DNA of 64,000 nt from NCBI GenBank assembly GCA_045596745.1, contig JAZODA010000016.1, forward strand, positions 62,001-126,000, read 5' to 3'. Shown here piece after piece: positions 1 through 8,526 of this stretch. The notes under the pieces are model-generated. The model did not search any database, was not told where the DNA came from, and saw nothing but the letters and a program-made list of their open reading frames with translations. Each line of letters starts with the position of its first letter. The first letter of the stretch is position 1. Made by a program: the position numbers and the translations under genes. The stretch comes from RGIG3009 sp045596745. GTDB taxonomy: Bacteria > Bacillota > Clostridia > Oscillospirales > Acutalibacteraceae.

Positions 1-177
1 GGCCGCGGCACGGTGGTAGATGTCAATCTGCTCACCGGCGCGTTGAAAGTGCGTTTGGAAAAATCTCCCGATTCGCCGCCGGTTGCCATGCACCGCGATG
101 CGGTCAAGGTCATCCGCGACGGCAAGGGCGGTAAGGCAGGCAAACCACAGGAAGCGGAAGCTGAAATCCAGGAGTGA
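1..177 (+). CDS. ricT: RicT/PSP1-family protein, C-terminal fragment
   Basis: The first 58 codons, open at the window edge, end in a TGA four bases before the rmuC start. The visible peptide begins GRGTVVDVNLLTGALKVRLE and continues with a PP-x-x-MHRDAVKVI stretch, which matches the end of PSP1-domain proteins of the YaaT/RicT type (scaffold of the Ric complex that affects RNase Y and sporulation in B. subtilis). A short Lys/Gly/Glu-rich tail follows. The iron-sulfur cysteines and most of the domain lie outside the window, so the call rests on the C-terminal motif and on the near-origin location. Confidence 0.65.
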   Translation, partial: GRGTVVDVNLLTGALKVRLEKSPDSPPVAMHRDAVKVIRDGKGGKAGKPQEAEAEIQE

Positions 178-181
178 TTGT

Positions 182-1384
182 ATGGAACTGTATATCGTTA
201 TCGGCTTGCTGGCGGTCGTCATCATTCTGCTGACGATTCTGCTGACCCGCAAGCAGGATACGACCCTGTCCAAGGATGTGGCAGACACCGAAAGTCGTCT
301 GCGCGAGGAGATTCGCAGCACCCGCCGCGAACTCAGCGATTCGCTTAAGGAGATGTCCCGCGTTATTGCCGAGGGTCAGAAAGAAATGCTGAAGCTTTCC
401 GGCGAAAACCAGGAAAAGCTCAACGCCGCGCTGACCACTGCCGTGCGCAATCTGCAGGAAAGCAACGAAAAGAAGCTGGATCAGATGCGCGAGACGGTGG
501 ACGAAAAGCTGCAAAGCACCCTTACCAAGCGGCTGGATTCCAGCTTCAAGACGGTGGGCGAGCAACTGCAGAATGTCTACAAGTCGCTGGGCGAAATGAA
601 AGAGCTCGCCGGCGGCGTCAGCGATTTGCAGCGTGTGCTGTCCAATGTCAAAGCGCGCGGCACGTGGGCCGAGGTTCAGCTGGGCAACATTCTGGAGCAG
701 ACGCTCACCCACGAACAGTACGACCGCAACGTTTCCACTCGCGACAACAACGAGCGCGTGGAGTTTGCCATCCGCATCCCGTCGCGTGATGACAGCACCT
801 CGTTTGTGTGGCTGCCCATCGACTCGAAGTTCCCGCAGGAAGACTACGTTCGCCTGTGCGATGCCGCCGAAAAAGCGGACAAGGATGGTGTGGACGCCGC
901 TTCCAAGGCGCTGGAGCGCGTGCTGAAAAGCGAAGCGAAAACCATCGCCGAGCTGTACATCGAAGTTCCCAAGACCACGGATTTCGCCATTATGTTCCTC
1001 CCCACCGAGGGTTTGTACGCCGAAGTGCTGCGCCGCCCCGGCCTGATGGAAGAACTGCAGAACAAATACCGCATTATGGTATGCGGCCCGACCACCATCA
1101 CCGCGTTCCTCAACACCCTGCGTATGGGCTTCCGCACGCTGGCCATCGACAAGCGTGCCGCCGAAGTGTGGAAAGTGCTTGGCGCTGCCAAAACGCAGTA
1201 TGACAAGTTTGAGGGCATCCTCGCCAAGGCGAAGAAAAAGATTGACGAAGCAGGCAGCGCGCTGGACGATGCGCAGCACCGCAACGATATGATTCGCCGC
1301 AAGCTGGGCAAGGTCGAAGAGGTGGACAGCGCCGAAGTGCCGATGCTGCTCTCGATACAAGAGACGGACGAATCCGAAGACTGA
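182..1384 (+). CDS. rmuC: DNA recombination protein RmuC
   Basis: A 400-residue RmuC-family protein, thought to limit inversions at short repeats; the fold resembles nucleases. An N-terminal membrane segment (about residues 4-21) precedes a long charged coiled coil (about 25-150). The conserved RmuC core follows, with RGTWAEVQLGNILEQ, the segment LPIDSKFPQEDY and GPTTITAFLNTLRMGF. The ATG at 182 is preferred over the upstream in-frame ATG at 83, because 83 lies inside the preceding gene and the 182 start puts the membrane helix at the N terminus. It sits four bases after the ricT-like stop, so the two are probably co-transcribed. A hairpin terminator follows directly. Confidence 0.93.
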   Translation: MELYIVIGLLAVVIILLTILLTRKQDTTLSKDVADTESRLREEIRSTRRELSDSLKEMSRVIAEGQKEMLKLSGENQEKLNAALTTAVRNLQESNEKKLDQMRETVDEKLQSTLTKRLDSSFKTVGEQLQNVYKSLGEMKELAGGVSDLQRVLSNVKARGTWAEVQLGNILEQTLTHEQYDRNVSTRDNNERVEFAIRIPSRDDSTSFVWLPIDSKFPQEDYVRLCDAAEKADKDGVDAASKALERVLKSEAKTIAELYIEVPKTTDFAIMFLPTEGLYAEVLRRPGLMEELQNKYRIMVCGPTTITAFLNTLRMGFRTLAIDKRAAEVWKVLGAAKTQYDKFEGILAKAKKKIDEAGSALDDAQHRNDMIRRKLGKVEEVDSAEVPMLLSIQETDESED

Positions 1385-1398
1385 TTTGAGCAAAACAA

Positions 1399-1428
1399 AA
1401 AACGCACCGCCTGCGGCGGTGCGTTTTT
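1399..1428. terminator. Bidirectional intrinsic terminator between rmuC and GH20
   Basis: The stem ACGCACCGC / GCGGTGCGT is flanked by an A-run on the left and a T-run on the right. It can therefore terminate both the rightward rmuC transcript and the leftward glycosidase operon, which converge here. Confidence 0.88.
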
Positions 1429-1438
1429 CTTATGTCCT

Positions 1439-3334
1439 TTATTCCGCTTTGAGGAGCAGCGTGAAGCCGTGCGGCAACTTGCTGATTTCCGGGCGGAGAT
1501 ATACGCGGCACATCTCCGGATCGCCGCAGATAGTCGAGGTGTAGTCGTCGATGAGCATATACTCGGGATGATCCACCTGACCATAGCATTCGGTGATGCC
1601 GGCAGGAATCAGGCGACCGACGCCAGGCAGCGTGGCATCCACATAGCAGAAGCCCGATGCACCGTGACCGTTAACCTCCAGGTTGATGGCGGTCGGCACC
1701 TTGTCGGCAGGAATCACGAAGCAGCGATCGTAGTACACGTCACGCTCAAACATGGATTTGAACGTACCGTATGCCACTTCGTACGTGCTGCCATCGGCAT
1801 ACTGCAGGGTGATGCGCGTTTTGCAAGCGGAGGTATACTCCGGCAGGCTGAAGTGCACATCCAGACGACCAATCTGACCGGGAGCGGCGGTTTCCACCAG
1901 CTGCTCCAGCCATTCCACCGACTTGCCGAAGTTGCCGAGGAAGACTTCCAGCTTGGGCGAGGAGATGCCGGGACGGCATTCATCCCACACCACGCGGTTA
2001 AGCGCAATCAGTTCTTCATAACGGCGGCGCGCTTCAACGATGCGCTCGCGGCACTCGTCCAAATTGGCCAAACGCTCGCCGGTGCGATGCTCCAGCAGGT
2101 CATACGCGATACCGCGCAGCAGATACACCAAACGGTTCTGCTTGACACTGCACACGAAGCAACGAACGGTGTTGCACTCCGTCTCGAACGCGCCCTCCAG
2201 GTTATGCTCCAGAACAGCGGCCGTGCTGTCCTGACGCAGTGCCCAGTACTTGTTCAGTTCAATGTCGCGCTCGCCCGGCAGCGGCAGGCAGTAGCGGTTA
2301 ACGAAGCTGTAGGTAGCCGCCGTGGCGACCGCCTCCGCATATTTCACGTTATCCGTGAACTTCAGCGCAGCCTTGACCAGCGTCTCGTAGCACGGACGCT
2401 CGCCTTCGTTCCACAGCATACCGGCATACACAACCGACAGGTCAGCAATGGCGTTCGCCTGGGTGCTGAGCTCCCAGTTGGTCATCATCATACCCAGCGG
2501 CTCGTACTTGCGCGCATAGTCGGTCAGCGTGTCAATCGACTTAATCTGAATGTTGGTGCAGGCAAAATACTCAAAGCCCCAGCGGTTAAACTTCTTGAAG
2601 ATGTCGTAACGACGGCTGGTGGTAAAACGCGCTTCGGGGAAACGCGGATAGAAGCGGTAGAACCACGCGCACATCACGATATCCTTCGGGATGTCGTCCA
2701 CCACGCTGTCGCACTGCTCCAGCATATCGTCCCAAATCATCACGGTCTTGCCGAGACCCTTCATCAGATGATAGTAGTGGAGCAACGTGTCGCGGAACAG
2801 AATCGGCAAGCCCTGCTCTTTGAGCACCTTTTTGCACTCGTCGCAGAAGCCCATGTTGAAAATTTCGTCAAAGCCGATGTGGAAGAACTTGGACGGGAAC
2901 AGTGCCGCCACTTCCGCAAGATACGCATCCATAAACTGCTGGGTCTGCGGCTTTTTGGGGCAGGCTTCACAGTAGCCGCGCTTTTCACCGGCCTTGTTAA
3001 AGCGGCCCTCAATGTCGCCATACATTTCCGCCATCGGGCGAAGTGCCTCGTGTTCAAGGAAGCGCTCGGTGTGACCGATGGGCGATACAACAGGCACCAG
3101 TTCCAGACCCAGCTTATCCGCATACGCGACCATATCGCGAATCTGATCCGGCGTATACGATTCCTCCGCCGACGGATAGGGATAGGTTTCGGTGCGGATG
3201 CGATCCTCCAGATACAGAATCACCATATTCATACCGGCCTTGGCAGCCGTGTCGAAATAGGCTTTGACGGTATCCACCGTTTCAATCTGGCGGGCCAAAT
3301 CGATTTGTACGGAACGATATTGTGCTTTTTTCAT
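1439..3334 (-). CDS. Glycoside hydrolase family 20 (beta-N-acetylhexosaminidase-like)
   Basis: A 631-residue GH20-type enzyme expected to release terminal beta-linked GlcNAc or GalNAc. The signature is HIGFDE around residues 152-157, giving the catalytic Asp156-Glu157 pair of the HxGxDE motif after a (beta/alpha)8-like N-terminal half; a beta-rich C-terminal part follows. There is no signal peptide, so it should act in the cytoplasm on imported di- or oligosaccharides. The ATG at 3334 has a good GGAGG ribosome site; the longer reading frame upstream overlaps the preceding gene and was not used. It is the last gene of the nagB-nagA-oxidoreductase operon, 19 bases after the neighbouring oxidoreductase. 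The exact sugar specificity is not readable. Confidence 0.82.
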   Translation of the reverse strand: MKKAQYRSVQIDLARQIETVDTVKAYFDTAAKAGMNMVILYLEDRIRTETYPYPSAEESYTPDQIRDMVAYADKLGLELVPVVSPIGHTERFLEHEALRPMAEMYGDIEGRFNKAGEKRGYCEACPKKPQTQQFMDAYLAEVAALFPSKFFHIGFDEIFNMGFCDECKKVLKEQGLPILFRDTLLHYYHLMKGLGKTVMIWDDMLEQCDSVVDDIPKDIVMCAWFYRFYPRFPEARFTTSRRYDIFKKFNRWGFEYFACTNIQIKSIDTLTDYARKYEPLGMMMTNWELSTQANAIADLSVVYAGMLWNEGERPCYETLVKAALKFTDNVKYAEAVATAATYSFVNRYCLPLPGERDIELNKYWALRQDSTAAVLEHNLEGAFETECNTVRCFVCSVKQNRLVYLLRGIAYDLLEHRTGERLANLDECRERIVEARRRYEELIALNRVVWDECRPGISSPKLEVFLGNFGKSVEWLEQLVETAAPGQIGRLDVHFSLPEYTSACKTRITLQYADGSTYEVAYGTFKSMFERDVYYDRCFVIPADKVPTAINLEVNGHGASGFCYVDATLPGVGRLIPAGITECYGQVDHPEYMLIDDYTSTICGDPEMCRVYLRPEISKLPHGFTLLLKAE

Positions 3335-3353
3335 CGTACTGTCCTCCGTAAGA

Positions 3354-4271
3354 TTACAGTTCGGCAATACGAATTTCCTCACGCTTGCCGCTCTTCATGG
3401 CGCGGTACACCGCGTTAAGGAACATCACAGGCTGAATCAACTCTTCATAGGTATACTCCATACGACCGGTGCGCAGCATGCGAGCAATCTCACGCGCTTC
3501 TTCGATAAGACCCATATCCAGAGAGATCATCTGAGACAGGTTCTTGTTGTCCGGCTTGGTCTTATCCAGCTCTTCGGGAGTGAAGACCTGAACCTCGTAC
3601 TCCCAGCGAGAGCCGGTGTACAGACCGGACACATCGAAATCGTCGTAGTGGATGATCAGCGACACACCGTGCTGGGTTTCGGAAGCCGCAACCCACTGCG
3701 GATAGTAACCGAACACCGGCAGGCAAATCTCCGCCAGATGGCTGGCGTAGAAGAAGAAACCGCCGTACTGGTTTACCAGATTGACCGGCGCCATCACAGT
3801 GCCGCCGATGATCGGAATCTCCTTTTTGCGGAGGTCTTCCACAAAACGGATGGCCGCTTTGGTGTCGGGGCACAGTTTCAGGCTGGAACCGCCCACCAGC
3901 GGCACGCCCTTATCACGCGCCAGACGAGCCAGCTCAATGGCCTCATCCTCATCCTGCGTAAACGGCTTGTCGATAAACACCGGAATGCCGGCTTCGATAA
4001 ACGGACGAGCCAACGCCGCATGCGTACGGCCGTCACGTGCCGTCACCACAGCAGCATCGATTTTGCCGAGCATCTCCTCGGGAGACTTGGCGATCAGCTC
4101 GATGCCAAATTTGGCGGCGAGCTTCTCGTCCACACCTTCGTAGGTGCTGTAGGTAGCAACAACACGAATGTCATCGAACTCGCCGACATAATCCTTGTTG
4201 TATCCGTTGAAAATGGAAGCAAATGCATCAGCATGCGAGTTTTCGCTGCCTAAAAGACCGATACGGAACAT
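3354..4271 (-). CDS. Gfo/Idh/MocA family oxidoreductase (copy 1)
   Basis: A 305-residue member of the NAD(P)-dependent Gfo/Idh/MocA family. A Rossmann-type start (IGLLGSENSHADAF) and a DKPF motif at about 101-104, in place of the usual EKP, identify it. The C-terminal half carries the family's beta-sheet substrate domain. Several family members oxidise sugars, and some (GH109 and related families) use NAD to cleave glycosides, so the substrate cannot be read from the fold. The ATG has a strong GGAGGAG site. It is the third of three tandem oxidoreductases between nagA and GH20, 12 bases after copy 2, and of the three it looks the most divergent from standard family members. Confidence 0.85.
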   Translation of the reverse strand: MFRIGLLGSENSHADAFASIFNGYNKDYVGEFDDIRVVATYSTYEGVDEKLAAKFGIELIAKSPEEMLGKIDAAVVTARDGRTHAALARPFIEAGIPVFIDKPFTQDEDEAIELARLARDKGVPLVGGSSLKLCPDTKAAIRFVEDLRKKEIPIIGGTVMAPVNLVNQYGGFFFYASHLAEICLPVFGYYPQWVAASETQHGVSLIIHYDDFDVSGLYTGSRWEYEVQVFTPEELDKTKPDNKNLSQMISLDMGLIEEAREIARMLRTGRMEYTYEELIQPVMFLNAVYRAMKSGKREEIRIAEL

Positions 4272-4283
4272 GGTAACTCCTCC

Positions 4284-5348
4284 TTACATCGGGAACTCGT
4301 TAGGATTCTGACGATAGACTTCTTCGATAATCGCAATTTCCTGACGAATCTTCTCGGGGCGGACAGCCAGCGGCACGCCCTTGGTCAGGTGCTCATACAT
4401 ATTGGTGTAGTATGCCTTCACAGCCGCGCCGAACGCATCGCCTTCCATCGTCAGATGGCCTTCGTTCCATTCCAGCTTCTCGCTGCAATACGCCGGTGCG
4501 CCTTCGGGGCCCTGCAGAGATTCCATAATGAGCTTACGAGTGGGAGCCTGCAGCGGATCGTAATATTTATAGTGGATTTCCTGATGCGTAGCCATCAAGC
4601 TGCCGTGGCTTGCCTGGATGTGGAAAATGCGATCGGCATACGCGTTGCAGGACGTAACCTCGACTTCCACGATCGGCTTGCCGGGCTGGGACATGATAAC
4701 CTTGGCAAAGTCTTCGGCGTCACCAAAGGAGTTCGCGCGGTCAATGTAAGAGACAACGTTGGGCATACCCTCGTCATCAAAGAAGTTGATAGCCTGCTCC
4801 AGCGGGTGCGGGCCGGTGTTGCGCAGGTTACCGCCGACATAGGCGTTGCTGCACTGCCAGTCCCAACGACGGCCAAAGCCACCGAAGGTGAGTCTCACCT
4901 GAATCAAGCGACCCAGTACGCCGCTCTTGATGATTTTGCAGATTTCCTGATAGTAGGGAGAGAAGTGCGACTGCTGGAACACACCCAACGTAACACCGTT
5001 CTCTTTCGCCGCGGCAATCAGCTGATCGCACTGCTCCGCCGTTTTGGCAAACGGTTTCTCGGTGATGATGTTAAAGCCGTGCTGGAGCAAATCCAACGCC
5101 ACGGGGAAGTGGCAATGAGAATAGGTCGCGTTGACAACCAAATCGATGTCCTTGCGATCCAGGATCTCGTGATAGTCAGCGTACACATCACAGTTGAACT
5201 TTTCCTTAGCACGCTTGCGGCGGATTTCCAGTTCGTCCACCACAGCCACGACCTCATACAACTCGTTTCTCTCGCTGGCAAAGAATGCACCGTGAATGTC
5301 GCCGCCGCTGCGGCCAAAACCAATAATAGCTACTCGTTTTTTCTCCAT
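4284..5348 (-). CDS. Gfo/Idh/MocA family oxidoreductase (copy 2)
   Basis: A 354-residue family member with the nucleotide-binding motif AIIGFGRSG near residue 8 and a canonical EKPF at 97-100. The segment GGNLRNTGPHPLEQAINFF holds the likely catalytic His in the G-x-x-x-D/N-x-x-x-H arrangement of the family. The ATG at 5348 was chosen because GAGGG lies just upstream and the Rossmann strand starts at residue 5; the longer frame adds an unrelated leader. It is separated from copy 3 by 66 bases. It probably acts on a sugar or sugar-acid made by this operon, but no substrate can be assigned. Confidence 0.87.
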   Translation of the reverse strand: MEKKRVAIIGFGRSGGDIHGAFFASERNELYEVVAVVDELEIRRKRAKEKFNCDVYADYHEILDRKDIDLVVNATYSHCHFPVALDLLQHGFNIITEKPFAKTAEQCDQLIAAAKENGVTLGVFQQSHFSPYYQEICKIIKSGVLGRLIQVRLTFGGFGRRWDWQCSNAYVGGNLRNTGPHPLEQAINFFDDEGMPNVVSYIDRANSFGDAEDFAKVIMSQPGKPIVEVEVTSCNAYADRIFHIQASHGSLMATHQEIHYKYYDPLQAPTRKLIMESLQGPEGAPAYCSEKLEWNEGHLTMEGDAFGAAVKAYYTNMYEHLTKGVPLAVRPEKIRQEIAIIEEVYRQNPNEFPM

Positions 5349-5414
5349 GATAATTCCCTCTTTTCTTGTGCCGAAAGTGTCGGTCACAGTATATAATTCC
5401 GACTCCGTCGGCAA

Positions 5415-6398
5415 TTACCGTTGCTCATCCGCAAACCGCTGCAGCTTGAGCGCTATGCGCGAAGCAGCAATGCAGCTTGCCGTGTTTTCGCCGGGAACGC
5501 CCGCCGCCACTTCGTCCAGGAAGCTCTGCAGCACACCGCGTTTTCTCGACGGCACTTCCACCATGCGCGGTTCGGCGTCATCCTTGGTCGCCACCGTGAT
5601 CGTCCCGGAACCGATGCGAAGCTCGATGTAACCATCCGCGCCCCAGACCGTAAAACGCCAGTAGCTGGGAAGCTTAAATGCCGAGGGGGGCGCCGAATAC
5701 GAAACGTCGCCCGTTACCGCCGCGCCGTTCGCCAGGAGGCCGTTGAACTGCGCGCAGTCTTTAAACTCCGGCACTTCGGTCGCGTAGGCGTTCCACTGGC
5801 GGGTAAACAGCGTGGTCTCGTACGGGCTGCCCGTCAACCACGTCAGCGCATCCATTGCGTGGATGGCGATGTCGTTGAAGGTGCCGCCGTGCTTGCCCTC
5901 TTCGAAATACCAGTTGGGGCGAACGCCGTAGTTCAGCGGATGCTGTGCCGTGAACTGCACCGCACGGATTTCGCCGAGCTCACCGTTCTTGATGATGGAT
6001 TCCGCCAGTCGCAGCGTCGGGTCATCGCGCAGCTCCAACTGAATGCCAACGGGAATGCTCTTTTCACGGCTGATACGCTCAATCTCCGCGAGTTCCTCAA
6101 GCGAGGTGCACAGCGGCTTGTCGGTAATGACCGCCTTGCCCGCTTTCAGCGCCTGAATCACACGCTTGCCGCGAATGCCGTAGTAGTCACCGATTGCCAC
6201 AACGTCAACCTGCGGATCGGCAAGCAGCGCTTCATAGCTGTCGTAAAACGGCTCGGTCATCATCGCCTTTGCCGCCTCAGCGGCATCAGCCGTTTCTTCC
6301 CACGCACCAACGACCGCAAGGTCGGGATGCGCTTTGATTTCGTTGTACAGCGTATAAATATGATTGTGCCGCAAACCGGCAAATGCAATTTTCATCAT
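5415..6398 (-). CDS. Gfo/Idh/MocA family oxidoreductase (copy 3)
   Basis: A 327-residue family member. The N-terminal strand IAFAGLRHNH, DKPL at 93-96 and HGGTFNDIAIHAMDALTWLTG (the family's His-containing helix, read here as G-x-x-x-D-x-x-x-H) are visible. The start is placed at the first of two adjacent ATGs, six bases after GAGGG; the start lies only two bases after the nagA stop, consistent with translational coupling. Together with copies 1 and 2 it suggests an oxidation step or NAD-assisted glycoside cleavage before or beside NagA/NagB, which is inference. Confidence 0.86.
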   Translation of the reverse strand: MMKIAFAGLRHNHIYTLYNEIKAHPDLAVVGAWEETADAAEAAKAMMTEPFYDSYEALLADPQVDVVAIGDYYGIRGKRVIQALKAGKAVITDKPLCTSLEELAEIERISREKSIPVGIQLELRDDPTLRLAESIIKNGELGEIRAVQFTAQHPLNYGVRPNWYFEEGKHGGTFNDIAIHAMDALTWLTGSPYETTLFTRQWNAYATEVPEFKDCAQFNGLLANGAAVTGDVSYSAPPSAFKLPSYWRFTVWGADGYIELRIGSGTITVATKDDAEPRMVEVPSRKRGVLQSFLDEVAAGVPGENTASCIAASRIALKLQRFADEQR

Positions 6399-6400
6399 GC

Positions 6401-7561
6401 TCAACCCTCATACACCGTGCGACCCGCCACAATGGTACGGGACACGCGGAAGTCGTCGTCAAAGAACACGATGTCAGCGCGTTTGCCAATCTCCAACGTG
6501 CCACGGTCGGTCAGACCGACAATGCGCGCAGGGGTTTCGGTTGCCATTTTCACCGAGTCAACGAGCGTGGCGTTGGCAAGACGAACCATATTCTTCACCA
6601 GACGATCCATCGTGGCAACGCTGCCTGCGAACGCCGAACGATCCGGCAGCTTTGCAACGCCGTCTTCGATAATCACTCTGTGACCGGATTCCAGACTACC
6701 CATAATGCACTCGCCCTCCGGCATACCGGCACCGCGCATCGAGTCGGTAACCAGCGCCGTACGATCCGGGCCGATAAAGCGATACACCTGCTGCAACAGC
6801 GGAGGCGGCAGATGTGCGCCGTCTGCAATGATTTCCACCGTCAGTTCATCCAGCAGATAGGCGGCTTCCACGATGCCCGCGTAGCGATAGGCGTTGCGGC
6901 GATGCACCGTGCTGCAGCACGAATACAGGTGCGTAATGTGAGTAAAACCATCGTCCAGCGCCTGCACAACCTCATCGTAGTCCGCGTTGCTGTGGCCGAT
7001 GGAGGGCAGCACCTTGTGCTCGCGAAGCGCAGCTGCAAACTCCTTGGAGCCTGCCAGCTCGGGCGCGGCGCTCCAACGGAAAATGCGATCGGACAGCGAC
7101 AAGATTTTCTCGTACTCTGCCGGATCCGGCGGACGCACCATTTTGGGGTCTTGCGCACCGCACTGCACGGGCGAGAAGTACGGGCCTTCGAAGTGCAGAC
7201 CGGGCATATCGGCACCCACCGTGTTGACCTCGGCCGCTTCACGGCTGACATCAAGAATGCCGACAGTCTCTTCCGGCGTGCTGGAGGTAGCGGTGGGAAG
7301 CAGCGTGGTCGTACCGTGCTCAGCATGCAGCTTGGCAGCAGTGAGGAACGCTTCCACCGTATTATCCAGGAAGTCGGCGCCGCCGCCACCATGGGTGTGA
7401 ATGTCCACAAAACCCGGGGCAACGTAGCGACCCTTTGCATCAATAATCTCGGCACCGCTTACGTCAGCGGGGACGTCCACGATAACGCCGTTTTCAAACG
7501 CAACGTCACCGTTTTCAATCACGCCGCCGCGAATCACGCGACCGTTACGAATAATCGTCAT
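6401..7561 (-). CDS. nagA: N-acetylglucosamine-6-phosphate deacetylase
   Basis: Removes the acetyl group from GlcNAc-6-phosphate to give glucosamine-6-phosphate. The 386-residue protein shows the amidohydrolase pattern: GFVDIHTHGGGG (metal-binding HxH region), LHFEGPYFS (metal Glu), IGHSNADYDE, HITHLYSCC and LVTDSMRGAG with the catalytic Asp. The ATG at 7561 sits eight bases after GGAG; a GTG three codons upstream is possible but worse placed. nagB lies immediately upstream (13 bases), so the two steps of GlcNAc-6-P use are coupled. No kinase or PTS is encoded nearby, so the phosphorylated substrate must come from elsewhere. Confidence 0.95.
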   Translation of the reverse strand: MTIIRNGRVIRGGVIENGDVAFENGVIVDVPADVSGAEIIDAKGRYVAPGFVDIHTHGGGGADFLDNTVEAFLTAAKLHAEHGTTTLLPTATSSTPEETVGILDVSREAAEVNTVGADMPGLHFEGPYFSPVQCGAQDPKMVRPPDPAEYEKILSLSDRIFRWSAAPELAGSKEFAAALREHKVLPSIGHSNADYDEVVQALDDGFTHITHLYSCCSTVHRRNAYRYAGIVEAAYLLDELTVEIIADGAHLPPPLLQQVYRFIGPDRTALVTDSMRGAGMPEGECIMGSLESGHRVIIEDGVAKLPDRSAFAGSVATMDRLVKNMVRLANATLVDSVKMATETPARIVGLTDRGTLEIGKRADIVFFDDDFRVSRTIVAGRTVYEG

Positions 7562-7573
7562 AGCAATCACTCC

Positions 7574-8341
7574 TTACAACTTGGCGCCGCTGTCGGCATC
7601 GCAGAACATCACCGCGTCGCCGTGAGAGCGCATAACCGTGGCGGGAACCATATCGGTAACCTCGCCCTGCACCGTCAGCGTTACCGCTTCGCACTTGGTG
7701 GGAGCAGGCACGGTGCACACCAGATGACCCGCGCGCATCAGCGTCGGGATGGTCAGCGTCAGTGCGTGAGTCGGCACTTCGTCGATGGAAGCGAAGCAAC
7801 CGTCGTTGACCTGCTGCTGACGGCAAACCTCGTCCAGCTTAACCACCTTGACAACCTCGGGGTCGTCGAACTTTGCTTCGCCGGGGTCGTTAAACGCCAG
7901 ATGGCCGTTTTCACCGATACCCAGGCACACCAGGTCGGTGGGATACTCTTTCAGAAGCGCAGCATAGCGAGCACACTCCGCCTGCGGATCGGCAGCGCTG
8001 GGATCCAGACGATACACCTTGCCGAACGGCACGCGGGAGAACAGGTGCTCGGTCAGAAAGTTGCCGAAGCCCTGCGGCGCATCGGCAGACAGACCCACAT
8101 ACTCGTCCATATGGAATGCGTTGATACGGCTCCAGTCAATACCCTCGGATGCAACCAGGGCGTCCAGCGTTTCGTTCTGGGAGGGAGCGGCGGCGAAAAT
8201 GATGTTCACCTGCTCCTTTTCCTCCAGCAGCTGGCGGATACGCACCGCTGCAGCCTTGCCGGCAGCCGCGCCCATTTCGGCACGGTTGGCGTATACGTTG
8301 ACGCGCAAACGATCTGCGCTGAGCTGTTTGATCGGTTTCAT
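7574..8341 (-). CDS. nagB: Glucosamine-6-phosphate deaminase
   Basis: Converts glucosamine-6-phosphate to fructose-6-phosphate and ammonia, feeding glycolysis. The 255-residue length is typical. Motifs include INAFHMDEYVGL (catalytic Asp) and CLGIGENGHLAFNDPG (active-site loop with the catalytic His). The ATG follows GGAGG at a spacing of 10 bases. It is the first gene of a six-gene leftward operon ending with the GH20 enzyme, and a good promoter lies about 30 bases upstream. Divergent from pth. Confidence 0.96.
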   Translation of the reverse strand: MKPIKQLSADRLRVNVYANRAEMGAAAGKAAAVRIRQLLEEKEQVNIIFAAAPSQNETLDALVASEGIDWSRINAFHMDEYVGLSADAPQGFGNFLTEHLFSRVPFGKVYRLDPSAADPQAECARYAALLKEYPTDLVCLGIGENGHLAFNDPGEAKFDDPEVVKVVKLDEVCRQQQVNDGCFASIDEVPTHALTLTIPTLMRAGHLVCTVPAPTKCEAVTLTVQGEVTDMVPATVMRSHGDAVMFCDADSGAKL

Positions 8342-8367
8342 AAATTATAACGCCTCCTTTTTCTCTA

Positions 8368-8395
8368 ATCATACCACGTTTTCAGTGAGTTTCAA
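8368..8395 (-). promoter_or_regulatory. Promoter of the nagB operon
   Basis: Reading leftward, TTGAAA (8390-8395) and TATGAT (8368-8373) are separated by 16 bases, with TGG before the -10 as an extended element. It is correctly placed upstream of the nagB ribosome site. No clear operator palindrome was found. Confidence 0.75.
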
Positions 8396-8463
8396 CCACA
8401 ATTATGCGTTTTTTATAAGAATCTTGCTATATTTCTGTCGAAAAATTATTTCGCTACCCCCTC

Positions 8464-8503
8464 TTGCAAAACACGGGGCTTTTTGCAATAATAGATTTAT
8501 ACT
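8464..8503 (+). promoter_or_regulatory. Possible promoter of pth-mfd
   Basis: TTGCAA at 8464-8469 lies 17 bases before ATAATA (8487-8492); a second -10-like TATACT is at 8498-8503 without a good partner. The region is AT-rich and just upstream of the pth ribosome site (AGAGGTAGG). Which -10 is used cannot be decided. Confidence 0.45.
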
Positions 8504-8526
8504 AAAAGGCAAAAGAGGTAGGTCTT

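Noticed and set aside
1469..3418. A 649-codon reading frame opposite the GH20 gene, and similar long antisense frames opposite nagA/nagB, the PBPs and yidC-jag
   Set aside because: They mirror real genes with clear motifs, have no good ribosome sites, and have His/Arg-rich unfamiliar compositions. Their openness follows from GC-rich codon use in the real gene.
8342..8526. A GntR-type (NagR) operator before nagB
   Set aside because: Segments resembling half-sites exist, but no full palindrome of the known NagR form could be found.
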